Shown one piece after another: positions 44,673-55,184 of a stretch of DNA of 64,000 nt. The first letter of the stretch is position 1. Each line of letters begins with the position of its first letter. The stretch is from Rhodohalobacter sp. SW132. Lineage in GTDB: Bacteria; Bacteroidota; Rhodothermia; Balneolales; Balneolaceae. The position numbers and the translations under genes were made by a program. The DNA is taken from the NCBI RefSeq assembly GCF_003390325.1, contig NZ_QUOK01000002.1:496001-560000 (forward strand). Direction: 5' to 3'. The notes under the pieces were generated by a model, which worked only from the letters and a program-made list of their open reading frames with translations, made no database searches and was not told where the DNA came from.

Positions 44673-46595
44673 TTAGAATTGTGAAAAGTCGTCTGCTATG
44701 GATGCATTCTGATTTGATGATCCACTGCCTGGACGCTGGTTGCGTTTTTTATTTTCGTAAAAATCTCCTGTTTCTCCGGAGTTCCAGTTAAAATCATCCG
44801 CATCGTAGTTTTCCCCATGGAAATCATTGGCGTGATCAAGCGAACCCTTGCTATTCATATTTCCACCAATGATAACCCGAAGACCATCTACCATTCGCTC
44901 GAGTTCCGCACCGAGCGATGAGAGCTCCTCAGATGCACTTGCTGTCTCTTCGGAATTTGCGGCGTTTGATTGAACCACTTTATCCATTTCTGACATGGCG
45001 ATGCTTACCTGGTTAATCCCCTCGGTTTGTTCACTGGAGGCAGCCGCAATTTCTGAAATCAACGTTTCAATAGCATCCGTACTTTCATTTATGCTCTTAA
45101 GTTGTAATGCTACTTCGTCGGCCACAGCCACCCCATTTTTAGCATTTTCCTGGGATTTCTCGATAAGTGTTGATGTATTCTGTGCCGCTTCTGCACTTCT
45201 TTGAGCCAGGTTTCGAACCTCTTCAGCCACCACAGCAAATCCTTTACCAGCCTCTCCTGCGCGGGCAGCTTCTACTGCTGCATTGAGCGCCAATAAATTG
45301 GTTTGAAACGCGATTTCATCGATGGTTTTTACAATCTTGGATGTTTCATTGGAAGATTCCATGATTTCATTGATTGCAGAGCTCATACGTTTCATCGAAT
45401 CTACTCCTTTACCAACAATCTGAGAACTATCCTTCACCGACCGATTGGCCTGATTTGCATTCGCAGAATTTTGTTTTGTCTGAGCCGCTATTTGTTCCAG
45501 TGACGAGCTTGTCTGCTCCAAACTTGCCGCCTGTTCACTGGACCCCTCAGCAAGTGTCTGACTTGATGACGATACTTCTGTTGAAGCAGATGAAACCTGT
45601 TCACTGGCAGCAGATAAACTGTCAATAGCGGCTTGAAGCGGTTTGGTGATACTGGTTTTAACCAAAAGCACAATAATAAATCCTGCAGCAAGCAGAATAA
45701 ATGCCGACACCATAATGATTTGCCATAAGACCGTGCGAACTTCCGCCAGTGCTATGCTTTCATTTGCTTCTGTAATCATCCCCCATCCAAGCAGCGGAAT
45801 ATAGTTATAGCTTCCAATTACAGATTGTCCTGCGGCATTCGCATATCGCCCGTGACCACTTGTTTCTCTGCTTATATTTTCTGCGGCACGTGTGCTTATG
45901 CTCTCTCCCGCACCCTGAAGAGATTGAGCTGACGTCACTGCCTCCCCGTCTCTGTTAATAATATAGAGCTCCGTTCCTTCCGCAAGCTGTATATCAGCCA
46001 GTGTTTCAGTTAATATATCAAGCCTTACAGCTGCACGAACCACACCGATGATCTGCCCATTATTCCGGACCGGAATAACTACGTTACTCACACGGTTTCC
46101 GGTTGCTCGCGAAACAAGAGGTTGCGAAAATACATCCTCTCCCCGGATGGCTTCCTGAAACCATGCCCGGTCGCCAACCTGGAACTGAGCCGCTTCTTCT
46201 GATGTCAGTACGGTTGCAGAACCGTCAAAACTTACCCCTACAACACCGTTACCGTTTGTGTCCACAAAATAGATTGTGTCATAGTGACCATTATTGGCAG
46301 CAAGCCGTTCCAGGATATGTGACAGCCGCTCTTCATCAACTTGTTCCGCTGCATCCAGTGAAGCTACTAAACGTATCTCATCCTGACGAGCATCCAGCCA
46401 TTCCAGGAAAATGTCTGTATTTGCGGTGCCTGTTGCAACCAGCCGGTCCTGAACACCCTCCGTAAATGAAGAATTAAATACCGAATACACGATCCCTGTT
46501 GTCGTAACAATAGCTATTAAAAAAAGCGAAAGCATCGCGATTGTCATCCTTTGCCCTATGCTTGAAGAACTCCATAATTGTTTAACCGAATCCAT
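44673..46595 (-). CDS. Methyl-accepting chemotaxis protein with Cache sensor
   Basis: 640 aa. Membrane helix 1 (about 16-38), periplasmic dCache-type domain (about 40-285) with [21 protein letters not shown] and [20 protein letters not shown], then helix 2 (about 291-312). A short HAMP-like linker ([13 protein letters not shown]) precedes the signalling helices. The hairpin tip is [20 protein letters not shown]. It probably binds a small organic ligand. No che genes are nearby. The C-terminal 50 residues are polar and lack a CheR-binding pentapeptide. Confidence 0.93.
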   Translation of the reverse strand: MDSVKQLWSSSSIGQRMTIAMLSLFLIAIVTTTGIVYSVFNSSFTEGVQDRLVATGTANTDIFLEWLDARQDEIRLVASLDAAEQVDEERLSHILERLAANNGHYDTIYFVDTNGNGVVGVSFDGSATVLTSEEAAQFQVGDRAWFQEAIRGEDVFSQPLVSRATGNRVSNVVIPVRNNGQIIGVVRAAVRLDILTETLADIQLAEGTELYIINRDGEAVTSAQSLQGAGESISTRAAENISRETSGHGRYANAAGQSVIGSYNYIPLLGWGMITEANESIALAEVRTVLWQIIMVSAFILLAAGFIIVLLVKTSITKPLQAAIDSLSAASEQVSSASTEVSSSSQTLAEGSSEQAASLEQTSSSLEQIAAQTKQNSANANQANRSVKDSSQIVGKGVDSMKRMSSAINEIMESSNETSKIVKTIDEIAFQTNLLALNAAVEAARAGEAGKGFAVVAEEVRNLAQRSAEAAQNTSTLIEKSQENAKNGVAVADEVALQLKSINESTDAIETLISEIAAASSEQTEGINQVSIAMSEMDKVVQSNAANSEETASASEELSSLGAELERMVDGLRVIIGGNMNSKGSLDHANDFHGENYDADDFNWNSGETGDFYENKKRNQRPGSGSSNQNASIADDFSQF

Positions 46596-47482
46596 CCTAT
46601 ATCACCTAAATGTTTATTAGTAGTTGTGTATTTATGTGACTTCTGTCACCACTGACGCATACTGATATTATATTTATGCCAAAGCTAAACCCGGCGGGGC
46701 AACCTGAGTATTCATTAAAAGTTCAGCTATAGTCACTTTCTGTTTCTCGACCGTTTTGAATTAAACTTTAAGATTTTCTAATCATATTTCGGGTAGTACA
46801 TCAAGACAGATTAGAAATTGAAATTTGCAATCTGAATATGAAATTCCGTGCAGCAAACTCTTATTTTTCAATGGTATCCTTTTAAAGAAATGGTTAAGTG
46901 GTTTTTTTACCTATGAGTTGCAGAACGAATCATTTCAGGCTGGAGATTATGGCTACTTGAACCTTTCCTTACTGTCCCCATAAAAAATTGGGTGTGGCAT
47001 AAATATGAGATGTTCAATAAATCTAACTTATTTAGTATCCTAATTACTTATTTATCAATAGATTAGGCAGATAATAACAATGCAGGATCACTGTAGAATG
47101 GGCGTTGTAATTTTGTGACCAACAAAAAGGCCTGGTTTGACTGAAATTTAAAATTTACAGCATCATAATTTTATAGATGATTGAATAATTTAAGAATTAC
47201 GATTTTTTGGAATAGGTATAACTATCAAATCACCCCATATTCCAACTACGTAATTCCGCCTATCTTTTTCGAATCAGAATCAATACTCTGGTTTTTTGAA
47301 GCGTATTTTAACGTAGACATTATTACTAAAGAAAGTTTTTATTACATACTGCAGGTATAATACCCATCCCGAAACTCTATTTATTAAAATTTTCTAATTT
47401 TATTTCTCCTTTCTCTTATGGCTTACCGGAATTATGCCGAAAACAAGTAATAGTTCAATCAGGTATAATTTCATATTAATAC
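46596..47482. other. Intergenic, 887 bp, nothing recognised
   Basis: AT-rich region between a divergently transcribed chemoreceptor and the sensor kinase. I found no ORF with coding character, no copy of the window's repeats and no strong hairpin. It presumably holds both promoters; an unrecognised small RNA cannot be excluded. Confidence 0.5.
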
Positions 47483-49498
47483 GTGGCTTACATCATCATT
47501 TTTATGCTCCTGCTCCCTGTAGCGGATTTATCCTCACTGAATAGTGAATATTCGGTACAAAATGAGTATCCCGGACAGGAGTCACCCTACTACTTGCTCG
47601 ATTTAAACGACCAGGGTTTTCAAACAATACCAAAGACAGAGGCATCGGTGGATAGTTTGCTACGTCTTGGATTTGATCAAAGAGACAGAGATTCCCGCCT
47701 CTCTTTTGAAGTTGCCAGGCAGGCTCTTTCCATCGCGTATGATATCGACTATAAAGAAGGGATGGCCGGCTCACACAACCTGATCGGAATAAAATATATC
47801 GATTTTGGCGACCATGAACTGGCACATCAAAATTATCTTCTGGCACTCGCCATTGAAGAAAAGCTGGGGAATGACAGCGAAATCGCCAATATTCTGAACA
47901 ATCTGTCCAGAATATATGTGGAACAAGGAAATTTTGATGAAGCTGTAAAGTATCTTGAAGCAAGTATTGAGCGTTGGAATGCCGTCGGGGAAAATCGGCG
48001 TGTTCTCTCCACAACAAACAATCTTGGGGTGATCTACCGAAGAGAGGGAAACTACGACCGTGCACTGGATTATTTTTGGGAAACCGTCAATCGAACAATT
48101 GAGCAGCCGGAACCCGATAGTCTGCTTTATATTGTTGCTACACTGAATATTGGCAATACCTATCGGAACAAGGGAGATCTTCAGCGTGCAAAAATTCATC
48201 TTTTTGCAGCAAGGGATTTTATAGTACGAAATGAATATAAATCTCATCAGATCTTTACAGATCTTGTATTAGGTGAGCTCTACAAAGACCTCGGTGAGTA
48301 CGATTATGCACTTGCTTACGCATCTACAGCATTTGAACTTGCCCGTGAGGAAAATTACCGCGAAAACCTTAAAGATGCCCACCTTCTTCTTGCACAAATT
48401 TATGAGGATACCGAAAATTATCAATCCGCTTTTGATCATTTTAAACAGTATCACCAGATTCATGATACGCTCCAGACCATGCAGCGGGGTGAGCGTATTG
48501 AAGAGATGCAGGTGCGTTTTGATATTGAAAAAAAGGACCGGGAAATCGATCTGCTGAATAAAGAAGCCGCACTTCAGGAAGCGAGGATTGCTCAACAACA
48601 GCAATCCCGAACATTTTTGATTTTCGGGATGATCCTTCTGCTCATCATTGTGGTTCTGCTCTATCGTGCAAATCTTCAGCGTAAAAAGAATAACAGAGAG
48701 TTAAATCAGAGTCGTCTTGAGATTCAGAAGCAAAACATAAAGTTATGTAACCTGAATAAAGAAAAAGATGAATTTATGAGTGTTGCTGCACACGATCTCC
48801 GAAATCCCATTACATCGATTTCTATGGCTGCGGACCTTATTTCTAGTTCACCCGAAATAGACCGCAATACCGTACATGAATACACAGGAATGATTAAGGT
48901 CTCGGCTAACCGAATGCTGACACTCATCAACAGCCTTCTTGATATACAGTCCATTTCAGCAAGCAGGGGTGGGAACAATAAGGTCCGGGAAGTTAATATG
49001 AATACACTGGTTGAAGAGTCCGTTCAGCATTTTCACCGTCCCGCATCCAGTAAGGAAATTGAGCTCAAATTAATACTGCAACGTGAACTAACGGAAATCA
49101 TGGGCGATCCGGATAATATTCTTCGGATATTAGATAACCTTATTTCGAATGCGATAAAATACTCACCAGCCAAGACATCAGTCTCCATCGTTACGGAACA
49201 GAAAGGTAGACACGTTCGGATATCTGTCAGAGATCAGGGTCCCGGGATCACACCGGAAGATCAGCAGAAGTTATTTGGTAAGTTTACAAGGTTATCAAAC
49301 AGGCCTACCGGTAACGAATCTTCAACCGGGCTTGGGCTTTTTATCGTTAAGAAAATCGCGGAATCTATGGACGGAAAAGTCTGGTGTGAAAGTGAACAGG
49401 GCTGTGGATCTGTCTTTTTCGTGGAACTGCCACTCAATCAAAATTCCAGGCAACACGATGCCCGTTCACGACGAAAAAAAGTGACTGCGAAGCTTTAA
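47483..49498 (+). CDS. TPR-containing sensor histidine kinase
   Basis: 671 aa from a GTG start (no in-frame ATG upstream gives a better signal sequence). The N-terminal signal/anchor is followed by about 6 tetratricopeptide repeats (about 50-330; e.g. NLIGIKYIDFGDHELAHQNY, NNLGVIYRREGNYDRALDYF), a coiled coil, and a membrane helix at about 375-393 (FLIFGMILLLIIVVLLYR). Then come HisKA with His437 in AAHDLRNPITS, N-box DNLISNAIKYSP, G1 RDQGPGITPED and G2 STGLGLFIVKKI. The TPRs are predicted to be periplasmic, sensing peptides or proteins. No response regulator is adjacent (orphan kinase). Confidence 0.9.
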   Translation: MAYIIIFMLLLPVADLSSLNSEYSVQNEYPGQESPYYLLDLNDQGFQTIPKTEASVDSLLRLGFDQRDRDSRLSFEVARQALSIAYDIDYKEGMAGSHNLIGIKYIDFGDHELAHQNYLLALAIEEKLGNDSEIANILNNLSRIYVEQGNFDEAVKYLEASIERWNAVGENRRVLSTTNNLGVIYRREGNYDRALDYFWETVNRTIEQPEPDSLLYIVATLNIGNTYRNKGDLQRAKIHLFAARDFIVRNEYKSHQIFTDLVLGELYKDLGEYDYALAYASTAFELAREENYRENLKDAHLLLAQIYEDTENYQSAFDHFKQYHQIHDTLQTMQRGERIEEMQVRFDIEKKDREIDLLNKEAALQEARIAQQQQSRTFLIFGMILLLIIVVLLYRANLQRKKNNRELNQSRLEIQKQNIKLCNLNKEKDEFMSVAAHDLRNPITSISMAADLISSSPEIDRNTVHEYTGMIKVSANRMLTLINSLLDIQSISASRGGNNKVREVNMNTLVEESVQHFHRPASSKEIELKLILQRELTEIMGDPDNILRILDNLISNAIKYSPAKTSVSIVTEQKGRHVRISVRDQGPGITPEDQQKLFGKFTRLSNRPTGNESSTGLGLFIVKKIAESMDGKVWCESEQGCGSVFFVELPLNQNSRQHDARSRRKKVTAKL

Positions 49499-49957
49499 TA
49501 CCTCAGTTCGATTCATAAATAAGGAGGTTCTGCAACCCCTAAGTTTTTTACCACGAGGTCACGAAAACACGAAGGTATCACGAAGATTATTCAATTGATT
49601 TTTAAACTCGTTGTGATCCTTCGAGTCCTTATTCATCGTGAAATGAACTACCTCCGGGCAGAGCCCACAAGGTATCAACTTGAATCCCATAACTTTTTTT
49701 AATCGATATGGAGATTATTCTGGAGTGTCCCCCTTCGAAGGGGCAATGGGGGATGACTTGTAGAGTTTTGAGCCCATAAAAATTGTTAATTTGCTTGAAT
49801 CAACGCCTACTCGATCATCCCCCAGCTCTCCCGACAGCTGTCGGGATCGCTTCCCCCTTAAAAGGGGGACTTTTATCTTTTTCCGACTCAGAGAGTCGGG
49901 GAATTAAACCACTTATGATTAAAAACAATTCCCCATAAAATTCATTGAAAGCAGGTT
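49499..49957. other. Intergenic, 459 bp, dispersed repeat
   Basis: No gene. CACGAGGTCACGAAAACACGAAG-type sequence at about 49550-49640 is followed by the element 49646-49917, which pairs with 39638-39976. Confidence 0.6.
49646..49917. repeat. Dispersed intergenic element, copy 2 (pair at 39638)
   Basis: Shares its ends with 39638-39976. The centre has GTCCCCCTTCGAAGGGGCAATGGGGGATGA and, inverted, TCATCCCCCAGCTCTCC ... CCCCCTTAAAAGGGGGAC, so the interior is itself a large imperfect palindrome. The hairpin CCGACTCAGAGAGTCGG is near the right end. Confidence 0.65.
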
Positions 49958-51286
49958 TTACGCTTTAAATACCTGTTTTCCATTTTGAGAGGCTTCCTTC
50001 ATCGCGTTTCGCGTGTCGATAATGCAATCCGACCATTTCGCAAGTTCACGGTAGTTGGTCTCATTATGGTTCGTAGCGATGACAACCGCATCATACGATT
50101 TGATCCTCTCTTCACTCCACTCTTCGGATTCTTTGCCCGCATATTCCGCATGTTCTCTTGTAGGTTTGATGACCGGAATATATGGGTCATAATAGGACAC
50201 TTCTGCTCCCATCTCTTCGTAGAGTTCCATCAGTTTATAGGTAGGTGATTCACGATCGTCATCTACATTCGGTTTGTAAGCAAGTCCGATCAGCAGAACT
50301 TTGCTCCCGTTGAGTGCTTTTTTCTTCGTATTCAGAGCTTCGAGCGTTCGCTGAATAACGTATTTTGGCATATTTGTGTTGATCTCACCTGCAAGCTCAA
50401 TAAAACGCGTGGGTTGATTCACTTCACGTGCTTTCCAGGTCAGGTAAAACGGATCAATCGGAATACAGTGACCGCCAAGACCGGGACCCGGTGTAAATTT
50501 CATAAAACCGAACGGTTTTGTGCCGGCGGCATCCAGAACCTCGTGAACGTCAATTCCCATCGCCGCATAAATGACTTTCAGCTCATTCACCATCGCGATA
50601 TTCACTGAGCGAAATATGTTTTCAGTCAGTTTTACGGCTTCTGCAGTTTTTGTATCGCTTACCGGTACGGTTTGAACGATAGCCGTATCGTAAAGTGCAC
50701 ATGCCAGCATCAGGGCATCGTTACCGTGGCCGCCCACAACTTTAGGTATTTTTGAAGTGTTGAAATCAGGATTTCCGGGATCTTCCCGCTCCGGACTGTA
50801 GGCGACGTAAAAATCTTCCCCGGCTTTCAGTCCGCTTCCTTTCTCCAGAATTGGAATAATCAGATCTTCCGTGGTTCCCGGATAGGTTGTTGATTCGAGA
50901 ATTACAAGCTGATCTTTTCTAAGCTGTTCAGATACGGTTTTTGTGGTCTCTTCCACATACGTCATATCCGGCTCCCGGTGGTGATTAAGCGGGGTAGGCA
51001 CACACATCAACAGAGCGTCGGCTTCATCGAGCCGTTCAAAATTTGATGTTGCTTCGCAGATATCGCTGTTTGCCAGTTTCTCCATCATCTCTTTCCCAAG
51101 ATGTTTGATATATGGCTTTCCGGAATTGATGTTATCCACCTTATCCTGGTCAATATCATATCCGATAACCGGCATTCCTTTTTTGTGAAACGTCCACATC
51201 AGAGGCAGCCCGACATACCCCAAACCAATGATTCCAACTTTAAATGTTTTTTTGTTAATCCGGTCCAGCTGGTCTGATAAACTCAT
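49958..51286 (-). CDS. Nucleotide-sugar dehydrogenase (UDP-GlcNAc 6-dehydrogenase type)
   Basis: 442 aa, UDP-glucose/GDP-mannose dehydrogenase superfamily; it oxidises the C6 hydroxyl of a UDP-sugar to a carboxylate with NAD+. The Rossmann motif is VGIIGLGYVGLPLMWTF at about 17-33; LESTTYPGTTEDLI and YSPEREDPGNPDF follow. The active-site region GLGGHCIPIDPFYLTWKA at about 271-288 holds the catalytic Cys. The PGTTED and GxxxIPKVVGG features fit the WbpA/TviB type acting on UDP-HexNAc better than UDP-glucose dehydrogenase. It is likely for surface polysaccharide synthesis with the GDP-fucose genes upstream. Confidence 0.88.
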   Translation of the reverse strand: MSLSDQLDRINKKTFKVGIIGLGYVGLPLMWTFHKKGMPVIGYDIDQDKVDNINSGKPYIKHLGKEMMEKLANSDICEATSNFERLDEADALLMCVPTPLNHHREPDMTYVEETTKTVSEQLRKDQLVILESTTYPGTTEDLIIPILEKGSGLKAGEDFYVAYSPEREDPGNPDFNTSKIPKVVGGHGNDALMLACALYDTAIVQTVPVSDTKTAEAVKLTENIFRSVNIAMVNELKVIYAAMGIDVHEVLDAAGTKPFGFMKFTPGPGLGGHCIPIDPFYLTWKAREVNQPTRFIELAGEINTNMPKYVIQRTLEALNTKKKALNGSKVLLIGLAYKPNVDDDRESPTYKLMELYEEMGAEVSYYDPYIPVIKPTREHAEYAGKESEEWSEERIKSYDAVVIATNHNETNYRELAKWSDCIIDTRNAMKEASQNGKQVFKA

Positions 51287-51604
51287 TTAATGAAATTTTA
51301 GTAATTAAATAGTATTTCTATACTCACATCATTTTACGTGCTGAATATAAGCTATTTAGATGCATATAGAAACAGGATTTTGTTTGGAAACAGGGCTTGG
51401 AAGATCATCTGTAAAAGTGAGATGTGAAAAGTCAAAAGTGAGAAGTGAGAAATGAGAAGTGAGAAGCTATCAATCCCTGAATTTACTAACCTTTGAGTTT
51501 TCGTGTCTTCGCGGTAAAAAAACACTTGATGTTTTTAGGCCCTGAATTCTGAATTTTTTTCAGAATTTAAGTTGGAGAACATAAGGCTGAGCAACTCAAC
51601 CAGA
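51287..51604. other. Intergenic, 318 bp, purine-rich tandem repeat
   Basis: AT-rich. 51418-51468 is a purine-rich tract of short repeats (GTGAGAAGTGAGAAATGAGAAG). 51490-51530 resembles the TTTTCGTGTCTTCGCGGT part of other intergenic repeats here. No gene seen. Confidence 0.5.
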
Positions 51605-51606
51605 TT

Positions 51607-52605
51607 CTACTCCAGAAGTTCGGGTTTCTCTTTTTCGAGCCGCTGAAAGACCGCTTTTACGGACTGTGACTGATTTTTAGGGAGGATGAGAATAGCATCA
51701 TCCTTTTCTACAACAACCATATCCTCAAGGCCGATAATTTCCACATGTTTGTTACTGAATACAAGATTGGTACCCTGTACCACGGAACTTGTATCATCGG
51801 ATGAGAAATAGTCATAAAGAGATTCATACGATCCCAGGTCAGACCACCCGAAATCAGACGGCACAACACGGATATTTTCAGACTTCTCCATCACAGCATA
51901 ATCAATCGATTCGGATGGGATCAATGCCGACTCCTCACTTGGCAGCACACTGCCGGACCTGCGGCTAAATGCTTTTTCAGCAGCATGGTAAATATCAGGC
52001 CGGTGCTTCTTCAGTTCGTTCAGGTACACGCCTGCTTTCATGCAAAATATTCCGCTGTTCCAGAGAAATCTCCCCTCCAGCAGATAGTTTTTTGCCGTTA
52101 CGACGTTCGGTTTCTCCTTGAACGAGAGTACGGTCTCCCCTTCGTACTCAATATAACCGTAGCCGGTTTCCGGACGGGTTGGTTTTAGTCCGAAAGTAAC
52201 AAGTGCACCCTCCGATGCAAGTTCAAAGGCACGATTGACAGCACGTTCGTAAGCTGCCAGATCATCAATAATGTGATCGGCCGGTGTGACCAGCATCAGA
52301 TCATCATTTGCACATGCAAATGCGCCAAAAGCAACAGCCGCAGCTGTATTCCGTGCTTCCGACTCGATTACATATTCATCGGCAGACAGTTCAGCATCAG
52401 AGAGGTTTTCCCTGGATAATTTCGAATTTCCTTCGTTGCATACCACCACAAGCCGATCCGTAAGCGGCACATTTCGCAGAGCCGAAAGCTGAAATAGTGT
52501 GCGGTCCCCAAATATGGGTACATATTGTTTTGGCCTCGATTTTTTGGAAAGCGGCCACAGCCTGCTGCCTACCCCGCCGGTTAACAAGATATTTACTCTG
52601 TTCAT
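51607..52605 (-). CDS. manC: Mannose-1-phosphate guanylyltransferase
   Basis: Makes GDP-mannose from mannose-1-phosphate and GTP. It is 332 aa from ATG 52605; a TTG 6 codons upstream would overlap gmd. The nucleotidyltransferase signature is ILLTGGVGSRLWPLSKKSRP at about 5-24 (Gly-rich loop with Val where many have Ser/Thr). LVTPADHIIDD, TGYGYIEYEG and FLWNSGIFCMKAGVYL are also present. There is no C-terminal isomerase domain, so it is monofunctional. It lies 10 nt after gmd and supplies that enzyme's substrate. Confidence 0.93.
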   Translation of the reverse strand: MNRVNILLTGGVGSRLWPLSKKSRPKQYVPIFGDRTLFQLSALRNVPLTDRLVVVCNEGNSKLSRENLSDAELSADEYVIESEARNTAAAVAFGAFACANDDLMLVTPADHIIDDLAAYERAVNRAFELASEGALVTFGLKPTRPETGYGYIEYEGETVLSFKEKPNVVTAKNYLLEGRFLWNSGIFCMKAGVYLNELKKHRPDIYHAAEKAFSRRSGSVLPSEESALIPSESIDYAVMEKSENIRVVPSDFGWSDLGSYESLYDYFSSDDTSSVVQGTNLVFSNKHVEIIGLEDMVVVEKDDAILILPKNQSQSVKAVFQRLEKEKPELLE

Positions 52606-52615
52606 ATAAACGTAC

Positions 52616-53662
52616 TTATTCAATCAGCTTTTTATCTTCTTCGACCATTTCCTTAATTAAATCGTCGACTGAATAGGTGGGTTCCCAGCCAAGCTTTTCT
52701 TTTGCTTTGCTTGGATCGCCGATCAGCAGGTCAACTTCTGTGGGCCGGAAATAGGTTGGATCCACTTCTACTAAAATATTACCTGTATTTTTGTTAATAC
52801 CGGTTTCATTCACCCCTTCTCCTTTCCACTCCAGCTCAATCCCGGCATGATGAAATGATCGTTCACAAAATTCCCGTACAGTTGTAGTTTTACCGGTAGC
52901 AAGCACATAATCTTCCGGCACATCCTGCTGAAGCATTCTCCACATCCCCTCTACATAATCTTTGGCATGTCCCCAGTCTCTTTTCGCGTTGAGATTTCCA
53001 AGGAATAGTTTCGGTTGTTCACCTGCCGCTATCCGTACAGCTGCGCGGGTGATTTTTCGTGTAACAAATGTTTCTCCCCTGTTGGGTGATTCGTGGTTAA
53101 ACAGAATACCGTTCACGGCAAACATGTCATACGCTTCCCGATAGTTCACACAGATCCAGAATGCGTATAGTTTTGCGACTCCGTAAGGCGACCTTGGATA
53201 AAACGGTGTTTTTTCAGTTTGCGGAACTTCCTGGACTTTGCCGTACAGCTCACTTGTGGATGCCTGGTAAAATTTGGTCTTTTTTGTCATTCCGAGAATA
53301 CGGATCGCTTCCAGGATTCTCAGCGTTCCAAGTGCATCACTGTTTGCCGTGTATTCCGGTGCTTCAAAGGATACCTGAACATGACTCTGGGCAGCGAGAT
53401 TATAAATTTCATCCGGCTGAACCTCCTGTATAATACGTATCAGGTTTGTGGCATCGGTGAGATCACCGTAGTGCATGTAGAACGGCAACCCTTTAAAATG
53501 CGGGTCGGTGTAGAGATGGTCTACCCTGCCTGTGTTGAAGGAACTGGATCTTCTCTTAATACCATGAACTTCATATCCTTTATCCAGAAGCAACTCAGCC
53601 AGGTACGCTCCATCCTGACCTGTAATTCCGGTAATCAGTGCCGTCTTATTTTTTGAACTCAA
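52616..53662 (-). CDS. gmd: GDP-mannose 4,6-dehydratase
   Basis: Converts GDP-mannose to GDP-4-keto-6-deoxymannose. It is a 348-aa short-chain dehydrogenase. NADP loop is [19 protein letters not shown] at about 8-26 and [19 protein letters not shown] follows. The catalytic Thr/Ser and YxxxK appear as STSELYGK and [13 protein letters not shown] (Tyr160, Lys164). [19 protein letters not shown] is the Gmd-specific loop. It is first in the pair with manC; fcl is 187 nt upstream on the same strand. Confidence 0.96.
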   Translation of the reverse strand: MSSKNKTALITGITGQDGAYLAELLLDKGYEVHGIKRRSSSFNTGRVDHLYTDPHFKGLPFYMHYGDLTDATNLIRIIQEVQPDEIYNLAAQSHVQVSFEAPEYTANSDALGTLRILEAIRILGMTKKTKFYQASTSELYGKVQEVPQTEKTPFYPRSPYGVAKLYAFWICVNYREAYDMFAVNGILFNHESPNRGETFVTRKITRAAVRIAAGEQPKLFLGNLNAKRDWGHAKDYVEGMWRMLQQDVPEDYVLATGKTTTVREFCERSFHHAGIELEWKGEGVNETGINKNTGNILVEVDPTYFRPTEVDLLIGDPSKAKEKLGWEPTYSVDDLIKEMVEEDKKLIE

Positions 53663-53848
53663 AATAGCTGTATATTTTAGCGTTAGTTATATGGTTATAA
53701 TCACTTATCGTCAAATTTCGAAAAGAATAAAGAATATAGAGTTGATTTTGAAAAGTTACAGCGATATATCGATTAGAATATATTATGTTTTACCTGTTCG
53801 AAATCATGAGAAAAAGCTTTATTAAAAAAATAGAGGGGCAAACAATCC

Positions 53849-54796
53849 TCACATCTTAACTTCTTTAATTTCATCCCTGTTTTCGAGAAACCACCGGTAT
53901 GTTTTTTGGATCCCCTCTTTTAAATCGTGAGTATAAGTCCACCCTTCATTTTTCATTCTTGAGACATCCATCAGTTTTCTCGGTGTTCCATCCGGCTTGC
54001 TGCTATCCCAGTTGATCTCTCCTTCATGGCCGGTAATTCTCTGAATCGTTTCCGCTAATTCTTTGATTGTGATATCTTTTCCGGTTCCAATATTATAGAG
54101 TGATTTTTCAAGATTGTTTTCCATGGCAAAACAGACCGCTTCGGCCAGATCATCCACATATAGAAACTCCCTCATCGGTGTACCTGATCCCCACAAGTTT
54201 ACCGGGGCATGGCCGTTGGAGGCTGCATCATCAAATTTCCGAATCATGGCCGGAAGCACATGTGATGTCTCCAGGTCAAAATTATCTCTCGGTCCGTACA
54301 AATTTGTGGGCATTAGCGAGACATAATTCCGGTCAAACTGACGCCTTAACGCTTCGATAAGCTTGATTCCCGCAATTTTCGCAATCGCGTACCATTGATT
54401 GGTCGGTTCCAGGGGGCCTGTCAGCAAGGACTCCTCTTTCAATGGCTGATCAGCCAGTTTGGGATAGATACATGAACTTCCCAGGAAAATAACTTTCCCG
54501 ACATCATTAGAATGAGAGGCATTTATCAGGTTGTTCTGAATCTGAAGATTTTCGTAGATAAACGGATACGGATAGGTGTCGTTTGCCAAAATCCCGCCAA
54601 CTTTAGCTGCCGCGATAATCACAACATCCGGTTTTTCAGATCGAATAAACGCTTCGGTAGCTGCCTGATCGGTCAGATCAAGTTCAGAGCTGGTTCGGGA
54701 GACGAGATTCGAATAGCCTTCATCCTGAAGCTTAAAGACGATTGCAGAACCGACCATTCCCCTGTGGCCTGCAACATAAATTTTCTTGTTTTTCAT
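53849..54796 (-). CDS. fcl: GDP-L-fucose synthase
   Basis: Epimerase-reductase producing GDP-L-fucose from the Gmd product. It is a 315-aa extended SDR. Motifs are IYVAGHRGMVGSAIVFKL at about 5-22, FLGSSCIYPKLADQPLKEES (catalytic Ser/Cys region, about 104-123), YAIAKIAGIKLIEALRRQ (YxxxK) and MPTNLYGPRDNFD. With manC and gmd it completes the mannose-1-phosphate to GDP-fucose route. GDP-fucose is used for surface glycans; no glycosyltransferase is in the window. Confidence 0.96.
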   Translation of the reverse strand: MKNKKIYVAGHRGMVGSAIVFKLQDEGYSNLVSRTSSELDLTDQAATEAFIRSEKPDVVIIAAAKVGGILANDTYPYPFIYENLQIQNNLINASHSNDVGKVIFLGSSCIYPKLADQPLKEESLLTGPLEPTNQWYAIAKIAGIKLIEALRRQFDRNYVSLMPTNLYGPRDNFDLETSHVLPAMIRKFDDAASNGHAPVNLWGSGTPMREFLYVDDLAEAVCFAMENNLEKSLYNIGTGKDITIKELAETIQRITGHEGEINWDSSKPDGTPRKLMDVSRMKNEGWTYTHDLKEGIQKTYRWFLENRDEIKEVKM

Positions 54797-54922
54797 ATTG
54801 TGGTTACGTAAATGCCTTGATTGAGAGATATTTTAAGTGAGAAAATATAAGGAAGAATCTACCGATCGTTAAATAAAATATTTAATGGAATTGTAAGCCA
54901 GATATGTGCCCGGTTGGACTGG

Positions 54923-54982
54923 TGAGAGAAAACTGCGTTTTCGTGGAATCGTTGAGTGAAAACTGCGTTTTCGTTGAATTGT
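54923..54982. repeat. 30-bp tandem pair
   Basis: Two adjacent units GAG(A/T)G(A)AAAACTGCGTTTTCG..., each containing the short palindrome AAAACTGCGTTTT. A third, diverged unit is at about 59601-59632 upstream of the VTC gene. Confidence 0.75.
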
Positions 54983-55019
54983 TTTAGTGTGACCCGATTA
55001 TAGTGTGAAATCAGGAAAG

Positions 55020-55180
55020 CACGATAGTATTTGCATGGAGCTTATCAATAATGGCGAAGCTTTAATGAAAATCGATATGATATCTAACAAAACTTTACTG
55101 AGTGATTATCCGGGAATTGAATGGAAAAAAGTAATGGGGATGCGAGATATTATTTCGCATCACTACTTCGACTGTTTTCA
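55020..55180 (+). pseudogene. HepT (DUF86) toxin remnant
   Basis: The translated segment YPGIEWKKVMGMRDIISHHYFD is the C-terminal half of a HepT-like domain, with the toxin motif RxxxxHxY visible as RDIISHHY. The N-terminal helices are missing and the reading runs straight into repeat R copy C near 55185, which removes the rest. No mntA partner is next to it. It is a different sequence from the intact hepT at 60788, so it came from a separate system. Confidence 0.75.
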
Positions 55181-55184
55181 AAAC

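Noticed and set aside
46596-47482. Hidden gene or RNA in the 887-bp gap
   Set aside because: No ORF, hairpin or repeat strong enough to support one.
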